In this document: positions 34,458-42,138 of the stretch, in pieces
Numbering within the stretch: position 1 is the stretch's first letter
Layout of the letters: each line of letters begins with the position of its first letter
Assembly (NCBI GenBank): GCA_902363145.1
Contig: CABIZB010000003.1
Coordinates: 124,001-188,000, forward strand
DNA: 64,000 bases
DNA from: Oscillospiraceae bacterium
GTDB taxonomy: Bacteria > Bacillota > Clostridia > Oscillospirales > Ruminococcaceae
Direction of reading: 5' to 3'
The notes under the pieces: generated by a model
Told to the model about the DNA's origin: nothing
The model's input: only the letters and a program-made list of their open reading frames with translations
The model's database searches: none
Made by a program: the position numbers and the translations under genes

Positions 34458-35048
34458 TTATCTGTGCTCGATGACCTTGTCGATAAGACCGTATTCCATT
34501 GCTTCCTGAGCAGTGAGATAATTATCTCTCTCAGTATCACGCTCGATAACATCAAGAGGCTTTCCTGTATTCTTGGAAAGTATCTCATTCAGCTTGTTTC
34601 TGGTATAAACCATGTGGTCTGAATGGATCTTGATATCGGTGCACTGACCTGAAATTCCGCCGCCTGCAATGAGAGGCTGGTGGATAAGGATCTCAGAGTT
34701 GGGAAGAGCAAGTCTCTTGCCCTTGGTTCCTGATGAAAGCAGGAATGCGCCCATCGAAGCTGCCATACCCATACAAATGGTTGACACATCGCACTTGATA
34801 TACTGCATGGTGTCATATATTGCCATACCAGCAGTAATGACGCCGCCGGGGCTGTTGATGTAGAAGGAGATGTCCTTTTCGGGATCCTGTCCCTCAAGGA
34901 ACAGCATCTGAGCAATAACGAGGCTGGCTGTGGTGTTATTTACTTCCTCAGACAGAATGATTATTCTGTCATTCAAAAGGCGGGAGTAGATATCCATGCT
35001 GCGCTCGCCGCGGTTGGTCTGCTCTACTACATATGGTACTAAACTCAT
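34458..35048 (-). CDS. clpP: ATP-dependent Clp protease proteolytic subunit ClpP
   Basis: 196 residues; GGAGGTATA 6 nt before the ATG. Serine protease of the 14-mer ClpP barrel. Catalytic Ser in [11 protein letters not shown] (about 98), His in [12 protein letters not shown] (about 123) and Asp in [11 protein letters not shown] (about 172). The N-terminal propeptide-like [24 protein letters not shown] is typical. Sixty bases after tig, with no terminator seen between them. Confidence 0.97.
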   Translation of the reverse strand: MSLVPYVVEQTNRGERSMDIYSRLLNDRIIILSEEVNNTTASLVIAQMLFLEGQDPEKDISFYINSPGGVITAGMAIYDTMQYIKCDVSTICMGMAASMGAFLLSSGTKGKRLALPNSEILIHQPLIAGGGISGQCTDIKIHSDHMVYTRNKLNEILSKNTGKPLDVIERDTERDNYLTAQEAMEYGLIDKVIEHR

Positions 35049-35108
35049 TAACTATACCTCCACTAAATAACGAAACCCCAATACGTCAAATTCAAATTAC
35101 CCCGTAGA

Positions 35109-36389
35109 TTACTTGATTACAGCCTTTTCCTTTACGAGCTTGGAAGCTGCTGTAACAACCATGTCAGTCTTGAGAGTCTCAGGACTAACAACATTCATGA
35201 GCTGCTCAACGGGAACCTTGTAGGTCTCGGACATCTTCTTGAGCTCCTCAAGAACTTCATCGTCGCTTACGGTGAGGTTCTCAAGCTGAGCGATCTTCTC
35301 GAGAGCCAGTCTGAGCTTAACGGTCTTCTGAGCCTGCTCCTCGAAGGTCTTTCTGAAAGCCGCCTTATCCATGCCAACGAAGGAGAGGTACATATCAAGG
35401 TCAAGTCCCTGCTGGGAAAGTCTGATCTCGAAATCTCTTACCATATCGTCGATCTTGTGCTCGAACATAACCTGAGGGATCTCAGCCTTCATGTTTGCAA
35501 GAATTGTATCATAGATCTTGTTTTCAACTTCTGCGTCGGCAGCCTTCTCAGCGTTGTCCTCAAGCTTCTTCTTGATATCAGCCTTCAGCTCGTCGAGAGT
35601 GTCGAACTCGGAAGTATCCTTTGCGAAATCGTCATCGAGGTCGGGAAGCTCAGTCTTCTTGATCTCGTGGAGCTTGATCTTGAACTCAGCGGGCTTGCCT
35701 GCAAGCTCTTCCATCTGATAGTTCTCGGGGAATGTTACGTTGATGGTGAACTCCTCATCGGTGTTCTTGCCAACGATCTGCTCCTCAAAGCCGGGGATAA
35801 ACTGACCGGAGCCGATCTTAAGCTCGAAGCCGTCTTCCTTGCCGCCGTCGAATGCCTTGCCGTCCATGAAGCCCTCAAAGTCGATAACAACGGTATCGCC
35901 GTTCTCAACTGCTCTGTCCTCAACGGTAACGAGTCTGCCGTTCTTTTCCTGCATAGCCTTGAGCTGCTTTTCAACATCCTCATCGGTTACAGTCTTGGCA
36001 GGCTTTTCAACTTCTATACCCATATAGTCGGAAATTTCAACCTCGGGCTTGGTGATGCACTTTACCTTGAAAGAAACGCCGTTCTCCTTGGAAAGAGCGG
36101 TAACGTCGATCTCGGGTCTGTCAACGAGAGTAAGCTTAGCCTCGTCGATAGCGCCGCCAACGATCTCGGGAACCATAGCATTTACAGCATCATCATAGAA
36201 GCAGCTCTCGCCGTAGAGATTTTCGATCATCTTACGGGTAGCCTTGCCCTTTCTGAATCCGGGAACGTTGATCTTATTCTTAGCCTTTAAGTAAGCGGCC
36301 TGAACGGCAGCCTCAAATTCCTCAGCGGAAGCCTCAATTTCAAGTTCATATGTGTTTGTTTCGATTTTATTTGTAGATTTTAAGCTCAT
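35109..36389 (-). CDS. tig: Trigger factor (ribosome-bound chaperone/PPIase)
   Basis: 426 residues; TGGAGGATG 6 nt before the ATG. Ribosome-binding domain with the signature GFRKGKATR (about 45-53, the L23 contact), FKBP-type PPIase domain (about 150-245; DTVVIDFEGFMDG and FIPGFEEQIVG) and a helical C-terminal cradle. Full length. First gene before clpP and clpX, the order common in Firmicutes. Confidence 0.96.
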   Translation of the reverse strand: MSLKSTNKIETNTYELEIEASAEEFEAAVQAAYLKAKNKINVPGFRKGKATRKMIENLYGESCFYDDAVNAMVPEIVGGAIDEAKLTLVDRPEIDVTALSKENGVSFKVKCITKPEVEISDYMGIEVEKPAKTVTDEDVEKQLKAMQEKNGRLVTVEDRAVENGDTVVIDFEGFMDGKAFDGGKEDGFELKIGSGQFIPGFEEQIVGKNTDEEFTINVTFPENYQMEELAGKPAEFKIKLHEIKKTELPDLDDDFAKDTSEFDTLDELKADIKKKLEDNAEKAADAEVENKIYDTILANMKAEIPQVMFEHKIDDMVRDFEIRLSQQGLDLDMYLSFVGMDKAAFRKTFEEQAQKTVKLRLALEKIAQLENLTVSDDEVLEELKKMSETYKVPVEQLMNVVSPETLKTDMVVTAASKLVKEKAVIK

Positions 36390-36490
36390 TTACAACATCC
36401 TCCATTTTAATACAAAGCATATAAAAAGATTATACCATACAAAATTTAATAAAGCTATAGCAAATATGCAATTTCTGCATTTTGCACAAA

Positions 36491-37177
36491 TTATAATATT
36501 CTCACAGGGCAAAACTGCACATAATCAGCGGATACAAGGCGAAAATCAATGCCGTCACGCTCACCGCACACGGCGTACTGATGGGCTCTGCCATGAACAT
36601 GGCCGTAATAGCACTTTTTTATATTGTGCCTGTACATCACGTCCAGTATGTCGTAATTGTACTCCGTGCCGTATATGGGCGGGTAGTGCAGGAACACGAT
36701 AGGCTCCAGCCCTGCCGCCTCAGCCGAGCAGAGGGACGTTTCCAGCCTGCCCGCTTCCCTTGCAAGCACCTTGGCATCGGCAGGCTCGCTGTTATCGTTT
36801 ATCCAGCCTCTTGTGCCGCAGATACCGTATTTATCATATGCAAAATGATTGTTGTGCAGAATTTTTATGCTGTCAAAACCGTTTTCTTCAAGGAATCGGT
36901 TCATCTTGGCATAAGTGTTCCACCAGTAATCGTGGTTGCCCTTGGAAATTATCTTTGTGCCCTTTAATTTATGTATGAAGTCAAAATCGGGAAGCGCTTC
37001 CCTGAAATTCATCGCCCATGATATATCCCCGGGAATTACCACCGTATCCTCGGGGGACACGGTCTTTTCCCAGTTTTCCGAGATGCGCTCCACGTAATTC
37101 TCCCAGCCTCCGAATTTATCCATCGGCTTGTTTACGGCAAAGGAAAGGTGCAGATCACCCATTGTAAAAAGCGCCAT
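36491..37177 (-). CDS. Metallophosphoesterase
   Basis: 228 residues; GAGGAGG 8 nt before the ATG. All five Calcineurin-like metal motifs are present: MGDLHLSF (Asp-x-His), VIPGDISWAM, ISKGNHDYWW, VFLHYPP and CYYGHVHGRA. Cytoplasmic; the substrate is unknown. It starts 30 bp after thrC, so the two are probably co-transcribed. Confidence 0.93.
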   Translation of the reverse strand: MALFTMGDLHLSFAVNKPMDKFGGWENYVERISENWEKTVSPEDTVVIPGDISWAMNFREALPDFDFIHKLKGTKIISKGNHDYWWNTYAKMNRFLEENGFDSIKILHNNHFAYDKYGICGTRGWINDNSEPADAKVLAREAGRLETSLCSAEAAGLEPIVFLHYPPIYGTEYNYDILDVMYRHNIKKCYYGHVHGRAHQYAVCGERDGIDFRLVSADYVQFCPVRIL

Positions 37178-37207
37178 TTCATCCTCCTCTGCTGCGTTCG
37201 TTCAATA

Positions 37208-38701
37208 TCAAAGGGAAAGGGACTTGAGAACGAAATCCTTCATCTCATCTCTTCCGATAGCTCCTGTGAAGCGGATAGGCTTGTTCTTCAGCTCTGCAAG
37301 AGACTTGGGAACATCATAGCCGGAAACCTCGTGGAGACGCTCAACCTTGTCGAACTCGTCCATATCGGAAACCTTGCCCTCTATTGCTTCAAGAACAGCT
37401 GTGCTGAACTTGTAGGGGCTTGCGGTGGAAGCGATAACAGTCTTGGTGTTGTCGCCGGTAGCCTTCTTGTAATCCTCGTAAACCTTTACTGCAACAGCGG
37501 TGTGGGTATCGAGAGTGTAGGAATACTTGTCGTAGATCTCCTTGATGACAGCCTTGGTCTGAGCGTCGTCGCAGAAGCCTGCCGCAAAGTCAGCCTTGAG
37601 CTTTGCCTTAACGTCGTCGTTTACCTCATATCTGCCCTCGGAAGCCAGCTTGCCGAACCACTCTCTTATCTGAGCGTCATTTTCGCCGCAGAGAATGTAG
37701 AGAAGTCTTTCAAGGTTGGAGGAGATAAGGATATCCATTGAGGGAGAAACAGTGGTGATGAACTTTCTGTTTCTGTCGTAGATACCTGTATTTATAAAGT
37801 CGGTAAGAACGTTGTTTGCGTTGGAAGCGCAGATGAGCTTGTTGACGGGCATACCCATGTGCTTTGCATAGTAAGCTGCAAGGATATTTCCGAAGTTTCC
37901 TGTGGGAACGACAATATTGATCTTGTCTCCTGCCTTGATCTGCTCATCCTTTACCAGCTCTGCATAGGTGGAGATGTAGTAGATTATCTGAGGTGCAAGT
38001 CTGCCCCAGTTGATGGAGTTTGCGGAGGAGAACATCATGCCGCCGTCTGCAAGCTTCTGCTTGATCTCTTCATTGGTGAAGATAGCCTTTACGCCGTTCT
38101 GGCAGTCATCGAAATTGCCGTTGAGAGCGCATACGGTAACGTTGTTTCCGTCCTGAGTAGCCATCTGACGCTTCTGCATAGCGGATACGCCGTCCTGAGG
38201 ATAGAATACCATGATGGAGGTACCCTCAACATCGGCAAAGCCCTCGAGAGCAGCCTTTCCTGTATCGCCCGAAGTAGCAACAAGGATAACTACCTTCTTG
38301 TTCATCTTTATCTTCTTGAGAGATGTAGTGAGAAGATAAGGAAGGATCTGGAGAGCCATATCCTTGAATGCGCAGGTGGGGCCGTGCCACAGCTCAAGAA
38401 CATATGTACCGTCAAAAAGATGGGATATCTCAGCGATATCTGCGGAAGCAAAGTTCTTGTCGTTGTAAGCGCTTTCGGTGCAGTACTTAAGCTCAGCATC
38501 GGTAAAGTCGGTAAGGAACTTGCTGAAAACAACAGCTGCTCTCTCAGCATAGCTCATATCGCCAAGCTTTACGATCTCGTCCATTGACATCTGAGGAATT
38601 TCGGAGGGCACAAAAAGTCCGCCGTCTGCGGAAATTCCCTGAACAATAGCTTCGGCGGAGCTGATGCTTACGCCGCTGTTTCTTGTGCTTTTGTAAAACA
38701 T
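37208..38701 (-). CDS. thrC: Threonine synthase
   Basis: 497 residues; AAAAGGTGAT before the ATG. PLP enzyme converting O-phosphohomoserine to threonine. The PLP lysine is in GPTCAFKDMALQ (about 112), the phosphate loop reads ATSGDTGKAALEG, and NSINWGRLAPQIIYY and PTGNFGNILAAYYAK are typical. The ~500-residue form with the N-terminal MFYKSTRNSG opening is the fungal/Gram-negative-like ThrC class also common in Clostridia. It is preceded by two GC-rich hairpins (38737-38765). Confidence 0.96.
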   Translation of the reverse strand: MFYKSTRNSGVSISSAEAIVQGISADGGLFVPSEIPQMSMDEIVKLGDMSYAERAAVVFSKFLTDFTDAELKYCTESAYNDKNFASADIAEISHLFDGTYVLELWHGPTCAFKDMALQILPYLLTTSLKKIKMNKKVVILVATSGDTGKAALEGFADVEGTSIMVFYPQDGVSAMQKRQMATQDGNNVTVCALNGNFDDCQNGVKAIFTNEEIKQKLADGGMMFSSANSINWGRLAPQIIYYISTYAELVKDEQIKAGDKINIVVPTGNFGNILAAYYAKHMGMPVNKLICASNANNVLTDFINTGIYDRNRKFITTVSPSMDILISSNLERLLYILCGENDAQIREWFGKLASEGRYEVNDDVKAKLKADFAAGFCDDAQTKAVIKEIYDKYSYTLDTHTAVAVKVYEDYKKATGDNTKTVIASTASPYKFSTAVLEAIEGKVSDMDEFDKVERLHEVSGYDVPKSLAELKNKPIRFTGAIGRDEMKDFVLKSLSL

Positions 38702-38781
38702 TTTATCACCTTTTTCTTCGGGATATCCCGATAATTTTTATTATTGAAGCGGCGTCCGCCGCAGATATGCTTTTTAGGCTT

Positions 38782-39162
38782 TTAAAGAGAAGAATCACTT
38801 TCGGCACAGAAAGCATTGTCAAAATATTTAAGTCCCACAGCCCTGCCCTCCCTGACAGTCACCTCGGCAACGTCAAATCTGGGCTGCATTTCGTGAGGAT
38901 ATCTGTAGGAATACTCCTGAGCGGCACGGATAATAAGGCTCCGCTTCCTGACATTCACCGCCTGAGCGCCATGCTCAAAAGCGCTGATGTCACGGGTCTT
39001 AACCTCAACAAAAGCGATAATGCCGTCCTTTGAGGCGATGATATCTATCTCCCCGCCCTTTATGCGGAAGTTCCTGCGGAGTATCTCATAGCCCGACCTT
39101 TTCAGATAATAGGCTGTAAGCTCCTCCCCCAGCTTTCCTATCTCACTTCTGCTTTGCTGCAT
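38782..39162 (-). CDS. YraN family (UPF0102) putative endonuclease
   Basis: 126 residues. Restriction-endonuclease-like fold: GKLGEELTAYYLKRSGYEILRRNFR at the start, then GGEIDIIASKDGIIAFVEVKTR, the Asp and Glu-x-Lys of the nuclease core. The start overlaps the rnhB end by 20 bp. It follows rbgA and rnhB, a widely conserved order. Confidence 0.93.
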   Translation of the reverse strand: MQQSRSEIGKLGEELTAYYLKRSGYEILRRNFRIKGGEIDIIASKDGIIAFVEVKTRDISAFEHGAQAVNVRKRSLIIRAAQEYSYRYPHEMQPRFDVAEVTVREGRAVGLKYFDNAFCAESDSSL

Positions 39163-39760
39163 AGTATTTTTTCAGGAAAGACATACGGTGCACGGGAGAC
39201 GGACCGTATTTGTCCAGCATCTCATAATGGAGCTTTGTGCCGTAGCCCTTGTGGCGTTCAAACTGCCACTGAGGGTACTGCTCGGCGATATCCTTCATGT
39301 ACCTGTCACGGGCAGTCTTTGCCAGAACGGAAGCGGCGGCAATGCTGGCAGACGTTCCGTCTCCCTTTACCACAGCCTCCCCCGCAATGCCCAGGGGCGG
39401 GAACTTGTTGCCGTCAGCCAGAGCGTAATCAGGCTTTATGTCAAGCCCCTCATATGCCCTTTTCATGGCAAGCATGGCGGCATTCAGGATATTCAGCTCC
39501 TCTATCTCCTCCACAGAGGCGGTAGCGATGCAGAACACCTTAGCTTTGTTGATTATCTCGTCAAAGAGCAGCTCACGCTTTTTCTCCGTAAGCTTCTTGC
39601 TGTCGTTGAGACCTTCTATGCACACGCCGTCATCAAAAACCACAGCCGCCGCATAAACATCTCCCGCAAGAGGTCCTCTGCCTGCTTCATCAAGCCCGCA
39701 GAATATGGGGTGGAGCGTTCTTATCTCCTTGTCATATTCAAATAACTGCTGAGTTTCCAT
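39143..39760 (-). CDS. rnhB: Ribonuclease HII
   Basis: 205 residues from the ATG at 39760 (GGTG upstream); a GTG four codons earlier is possible. Cleaves RNA in RNA-DNA hybrids. CGLDEAGRGPLAG holds the first catalytic Asp-Glu, IEGLNDSKKLTEKKR the second region, ALADGNKFPP the third Asp, and KGDGTSASIAAASVLAKTARD is the family signature. It overlaps or abuts rbgA upstream and yraN downstream, one operon. Confidence 0.96.
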   Translation of the reverse strand: METQQLFEYDKEIRTLHPIFCGLDEAGRGPLAGDVYAAAVVFDDGVCIEGLNDSKKLTEKKRELLFDEIINKAKVFCIATASVEEIEELNILNAAMLAMKRAYEGLDIKPDYALADGNKFPPLGIAGEAVVKGDGTSASIAAASVLAKTARDRYMKDIAEQYPQWQFERHKGYGTKLHYEMLDKYGPSPVHRMSFLKKYYAAKQK

Positions 39761-39761
39761 A

Positions 39762-40676
39762 TCAGTCACCAAAATCCGCAGGGGTCTCGAGGGTAATGCG
39801 TCCCAGCTTTCCGCCTCTGAACTCGTCCAGAACGGCAGCTGCGGCTCTCTCGGTATTTATCTCACCGCCTGAGATGAGCATTCCTCTTGCCTTGCCGACT
39901 CTCATAAGAAGCTCGTAGCCGTTTATACAGCCCATAGCCTCACCGCTTTCGACCATTTCGTCCTCTTCGGGAGTGTCAAGCTTTATCTTGTAGCGCTCCG
40001 TCAGGCTGTCGGGAGCTATCTCCCTGAGCTTTATCAGAAGTCTGCACGCCAGCAGCTCAGTATCCACAACATCGTCCTTGACAGCGCCTGTGAACGCCAG
40101 CTTTTCGCCTACGGACATATCCTCGAACTTAGGCCAGAGAACACCGGGCATATCCAGCAGCTCGATATCGTTATCCAGCATTACCCACTGCTTTTCACGG
40201 GTAACGCCGGGGCGATCCTCCACCTTGGCTTTTTTCTGCCCTGCCATGCGGTTGATGAACGAGGATTTCCCCACGTTGGGGATACCCACCACCATCAGGT
40301 GCAGCACCTTGCCTGCCATGCCCTTTGCGGTATTCTTTGCAATAAGATCAGCCAGAACTTCACGCACTGCGGGGACAAATCTGTTAAGACCCTTTCCGGT
40401 GCGGCAGTCGGCAGCTATCGCCATAATGCCCTGCCTGCGGAAATAGTCTATCCACTGGGAAGTGACCTTCTCATCGGCAGCATCGCACTTGTTCATCACG
40501 ATGATCCTGGGCTTGCCTGCGGTAAGGACATTTATATCGGGGTTTCGGCTTGACATTGGAACTCGTGTGTCGATGACCTCGACCACTGCATCAACCAAAG
40601 GCAGACACTTTTCCATCATGCGCTTTGTTTTGGTCATGTGACCGGGGAACCACTGTATTGACGGTATCTCGTTCAT
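39762..40676 (-). CDS. rbgA: Ribosome biogenesis GTPase A (YlqF)
   Basis: 304 residues from the ATG at 40676 (AAGGAGTG 7 nt upstream). Circularly permuted GTPase needed for late 50S assembly: N-terminal WFPGHMTKTKR, the G4 motif NKCD (in VMNKCDAAD) precedes G1 GIPNVGKSSFINR and G3 DMPGVLWPK, the order that defines the permuted family. The C-terminal ANTAR-like helical domain is present. Confidence 0.96.
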   Translation of the reverse strand: MNEIPSIQWFPGHMTKTKRMMEKCLPLVDAVVEVIDTRVPMSSRNPDINVLTAGKPRIIVMNKCDAADEKVTSQWIDYFRRQGIMAIAADCRTGKGLNRFVPAVREVLADLIAKNTAKGMAGKVLHLMVVGIPNVGKSSFINRMAGQKKAKVEDRPGVTREKQWVMLDNDIELLDMPGVLWPKFEDMSVGEKLAFTGAVKDDVVDTELLACRLLIKLREIAPDSLTERYKIKLDTPEEDEMVESGEAMGCINGYELLMRVGKARGMLISGGEINTERAAAAVLDEFRGGKLGRITLETPADFGD

Positions 40677-40710
40677 CTGCCTCACTCCTTAAAACCGTTT
40701 TAAACTAAAA

Positions 40711-40756
40711 GAGGAAAGCAGATGAAAGGCGATTGTCTTTCCGTCTGACTTTCCTC
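40711..40756 (-). terminator. lepB terminator
   Basis: GAGGAAAG-(T)-CAGA arms pairing over about 12 bp, followed on the minus strand by TTTTAGTTTAAAA. It separates lepB from rbgA. Confidence 0.78.
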
Positions 40757-40776
40757 CAAAATCTTTATAAGTACAC

Positions 40777-41358
40777 TCAGCTGACCGTACCTATTCTGTC
40801 AAAGGGCCAGATCCTGAACACTACCTTGCCCATGATCTCGTCCTCAGGAACAAGACCCACGGCAGCGCTTCGGCTGTCAAGGGAGTTCATTCTGTTGTCG
40901 CCCATTACAAAATAGTAGCCGTCGGGGATAGTCAAAGGATAAACCTGACCGTCCTCATCACGCTTGGTAAGGTCGTTGATGTAAGGTTCATCAAGAACTT
41001 CACCGTTTACGGTAACAGCGCCTGTATCAAAGTTGATATCAATAGTATCGCCGCCCTCTGCAATAACTCTCTTTACGATAGGCTTGCCGAGGTTGGAGCT
41101 GTCAACTATAACGATATCGCCCTTTTCGGGTGTATAGAAAAGATGGTGAACTATGAGCTTCTCTCCGTTCTGAAGAGTAGGCACCATAGATTCGCCGTCA
41201 ACGTTTGCCTGTCTGAGCAGGAACGTAAAGATAAGGATAACCGCAAAGAATGCGAAAATTATGGTCTCGACCCACTCGAGGAATTCCTCATAGGGAGTAC
41301 CGTTTTCCTTGTTTTTGTCTGCGTCCAGCGCTTCGTAATTTATCTGATACTTAGCCAT
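40777..41358 (-). CDS. lepB: Signal peptidase I
   Basis: 193 residues. One N-terminal membrane helix (about 30-50; IIFAFFAVILIFTFLL), then the S26 protease domain: catalytic Ser in VDGESMVPTL (about 57), catalytic Lys in IVKRVIAEGGD (about 97), and GDNRMNSLDSR. Cleaves signal peptides outside the membrane. Downstream of rplS, as in many Firmicutes. Confidence 0.96.
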   Translation of the reverse strand: MAKYQINYEALDADKNKENGTPYEEFLEWVETIIFAFFAVILIFTFLLRQANVDGESMVPTLQNGEKLIVHHLFYTPEKGDIVIVDSSNLGKPIVKRVIAEGGDTIDINFDTGAVTVNGEVLDEPYINDLTKRDEDGQVYPLTIPDGYYFVMGDNRMNSLDSRSAAVGLVPEDEIMGKVVFRIWPFDRIGTVS

Positions 41359-41461
41359 AGCTGCTCATTCCTTTCGTTGATATCCTCAGACGTGTACATT
41401 CCCAAACAGCAAAAAAGGGACTTGCAATAAGCCCCCAAACAACCGATAAAAGCATATTATA

Positions 41462-41493
41462 CAGAGCGGGCAAGCTCAAACAAGCCCACTCTG
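41462..41493 (-). terminator. rplS terminator-like hairpin
   Basis: CAGAGTGGGC / GCCCGCTCTG 10-bp stem (one G-T pair); the following sequence on the minus strand is TATAATATGCTTTT, so the U-run is weak and delayed. Confidence 0.5.
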
Positions 41494-41562
41494 CACTGCT
41501 TTTTCAGGTTAATTGAAAGGAGTCTTATTCCTTTCATCATATAAAGATACTGCGCAGCAGGA

Positions 41563-41907
41563 TTACTGAATGTTCTCCTTGACCTTGGCAGCCTTGCCGA
41601 CTCTGTCTCTGAGGTAGTAAAGCTTGCTTCTTCTAACCTTACCGTGTCTAACGACCTCAACCTTGTCAACAACGGGAGAATGTACAGGGAAAACTCTCTC
41701 AATGCCGCAGCCGTGAGCTACACGTCTAACGGTAAAGGTCTCCTGGATGCCGCCGTGTCTCTTAGCGATAACGGTGCCCTCGAAAACCTGGATTCTGTAC
41801 TTCTGGCCTTCCTTGATTCTTACGTGTACCTTTACAGTGTCGCCCACTTCAAAAGCGGGAACTTCGCTCTTCATGCTGGATTCGCTGATAAGCTTTAATG
41901 CGTCCAT
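41563..41907 (-). CDS. rplS: 50S ribosomal protein L19
   Basis: 114 residues; TAGGAGGATA 6 nt before the ATG. The L19 signatures [19 protein letters not shown] and [16 protein letters not shown] are complete, with the basic C-terminus [20 protein letters not shown]. It sits at the 30S-50S interface. The transcript has a long structured leader. Confidence 0.98.
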   Translation of the reverse strand: MDALKLISESSMKSEVPAFEVGDTVKVHVRIKEGQKYRIQVFEGTVIAKRHGGIQETFTVRRVAHGCGIERVFPVHSPVVDKVEVVRHGKVRRSKLYYLRDRVGKAAKVKENIQ

Positions 41908-42070
41908 TTTAATATCCTCCTAAATCTTCAAGACATTCTTACCCCGTTTGTTACCCCGCCAATGGCGCACGGCGGGACAGAGCAGCGGACTGTCCTTTTA
42001 ATGTTGCGGAAAACCGCAGCACTAATCTCGCCTTTTCCTCCCGAGGGCATACTTCGGCGGATTTTAAATG
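41908..42070 (-). promoter_or_regulatory. Structured rplS leader
   Basis: About 160 nt between the predicted start site and rplS. It holds a TGCGG-TTTT-CCGCA hairpin, a GGACAGTCCGC ... TGTCC pairing and a CCCGCC / GGCGGG pairing. L19 leaders that may bind the protein are known in Bacilli; whether this is the same motif I cannot tell. Confidence 0.45.
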
Positions 42071-42077
42071 CTTATTT

Positions 42078-42106
42078 ATTTTAACACATTTATTCTTAGA
42101 TTTCAA
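42078..42106 (-). promoter_or_regulatory. rplS promoter
   Basis: Minus strand TTGAAA, 17 bp, TAAAAT. Confidence 0.75.
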
Positions 42107-42138
42107 GTGTTTTTGCTCACAAATAAAATTTCGTCCGA

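Noticed and set aside
35457..36290. 277-codon plus-strand frame opposite tig
   Set aside because: Leu/Val-rich mirror of the Lys/Glu codons of trigger factor; a typical antisense artefact.
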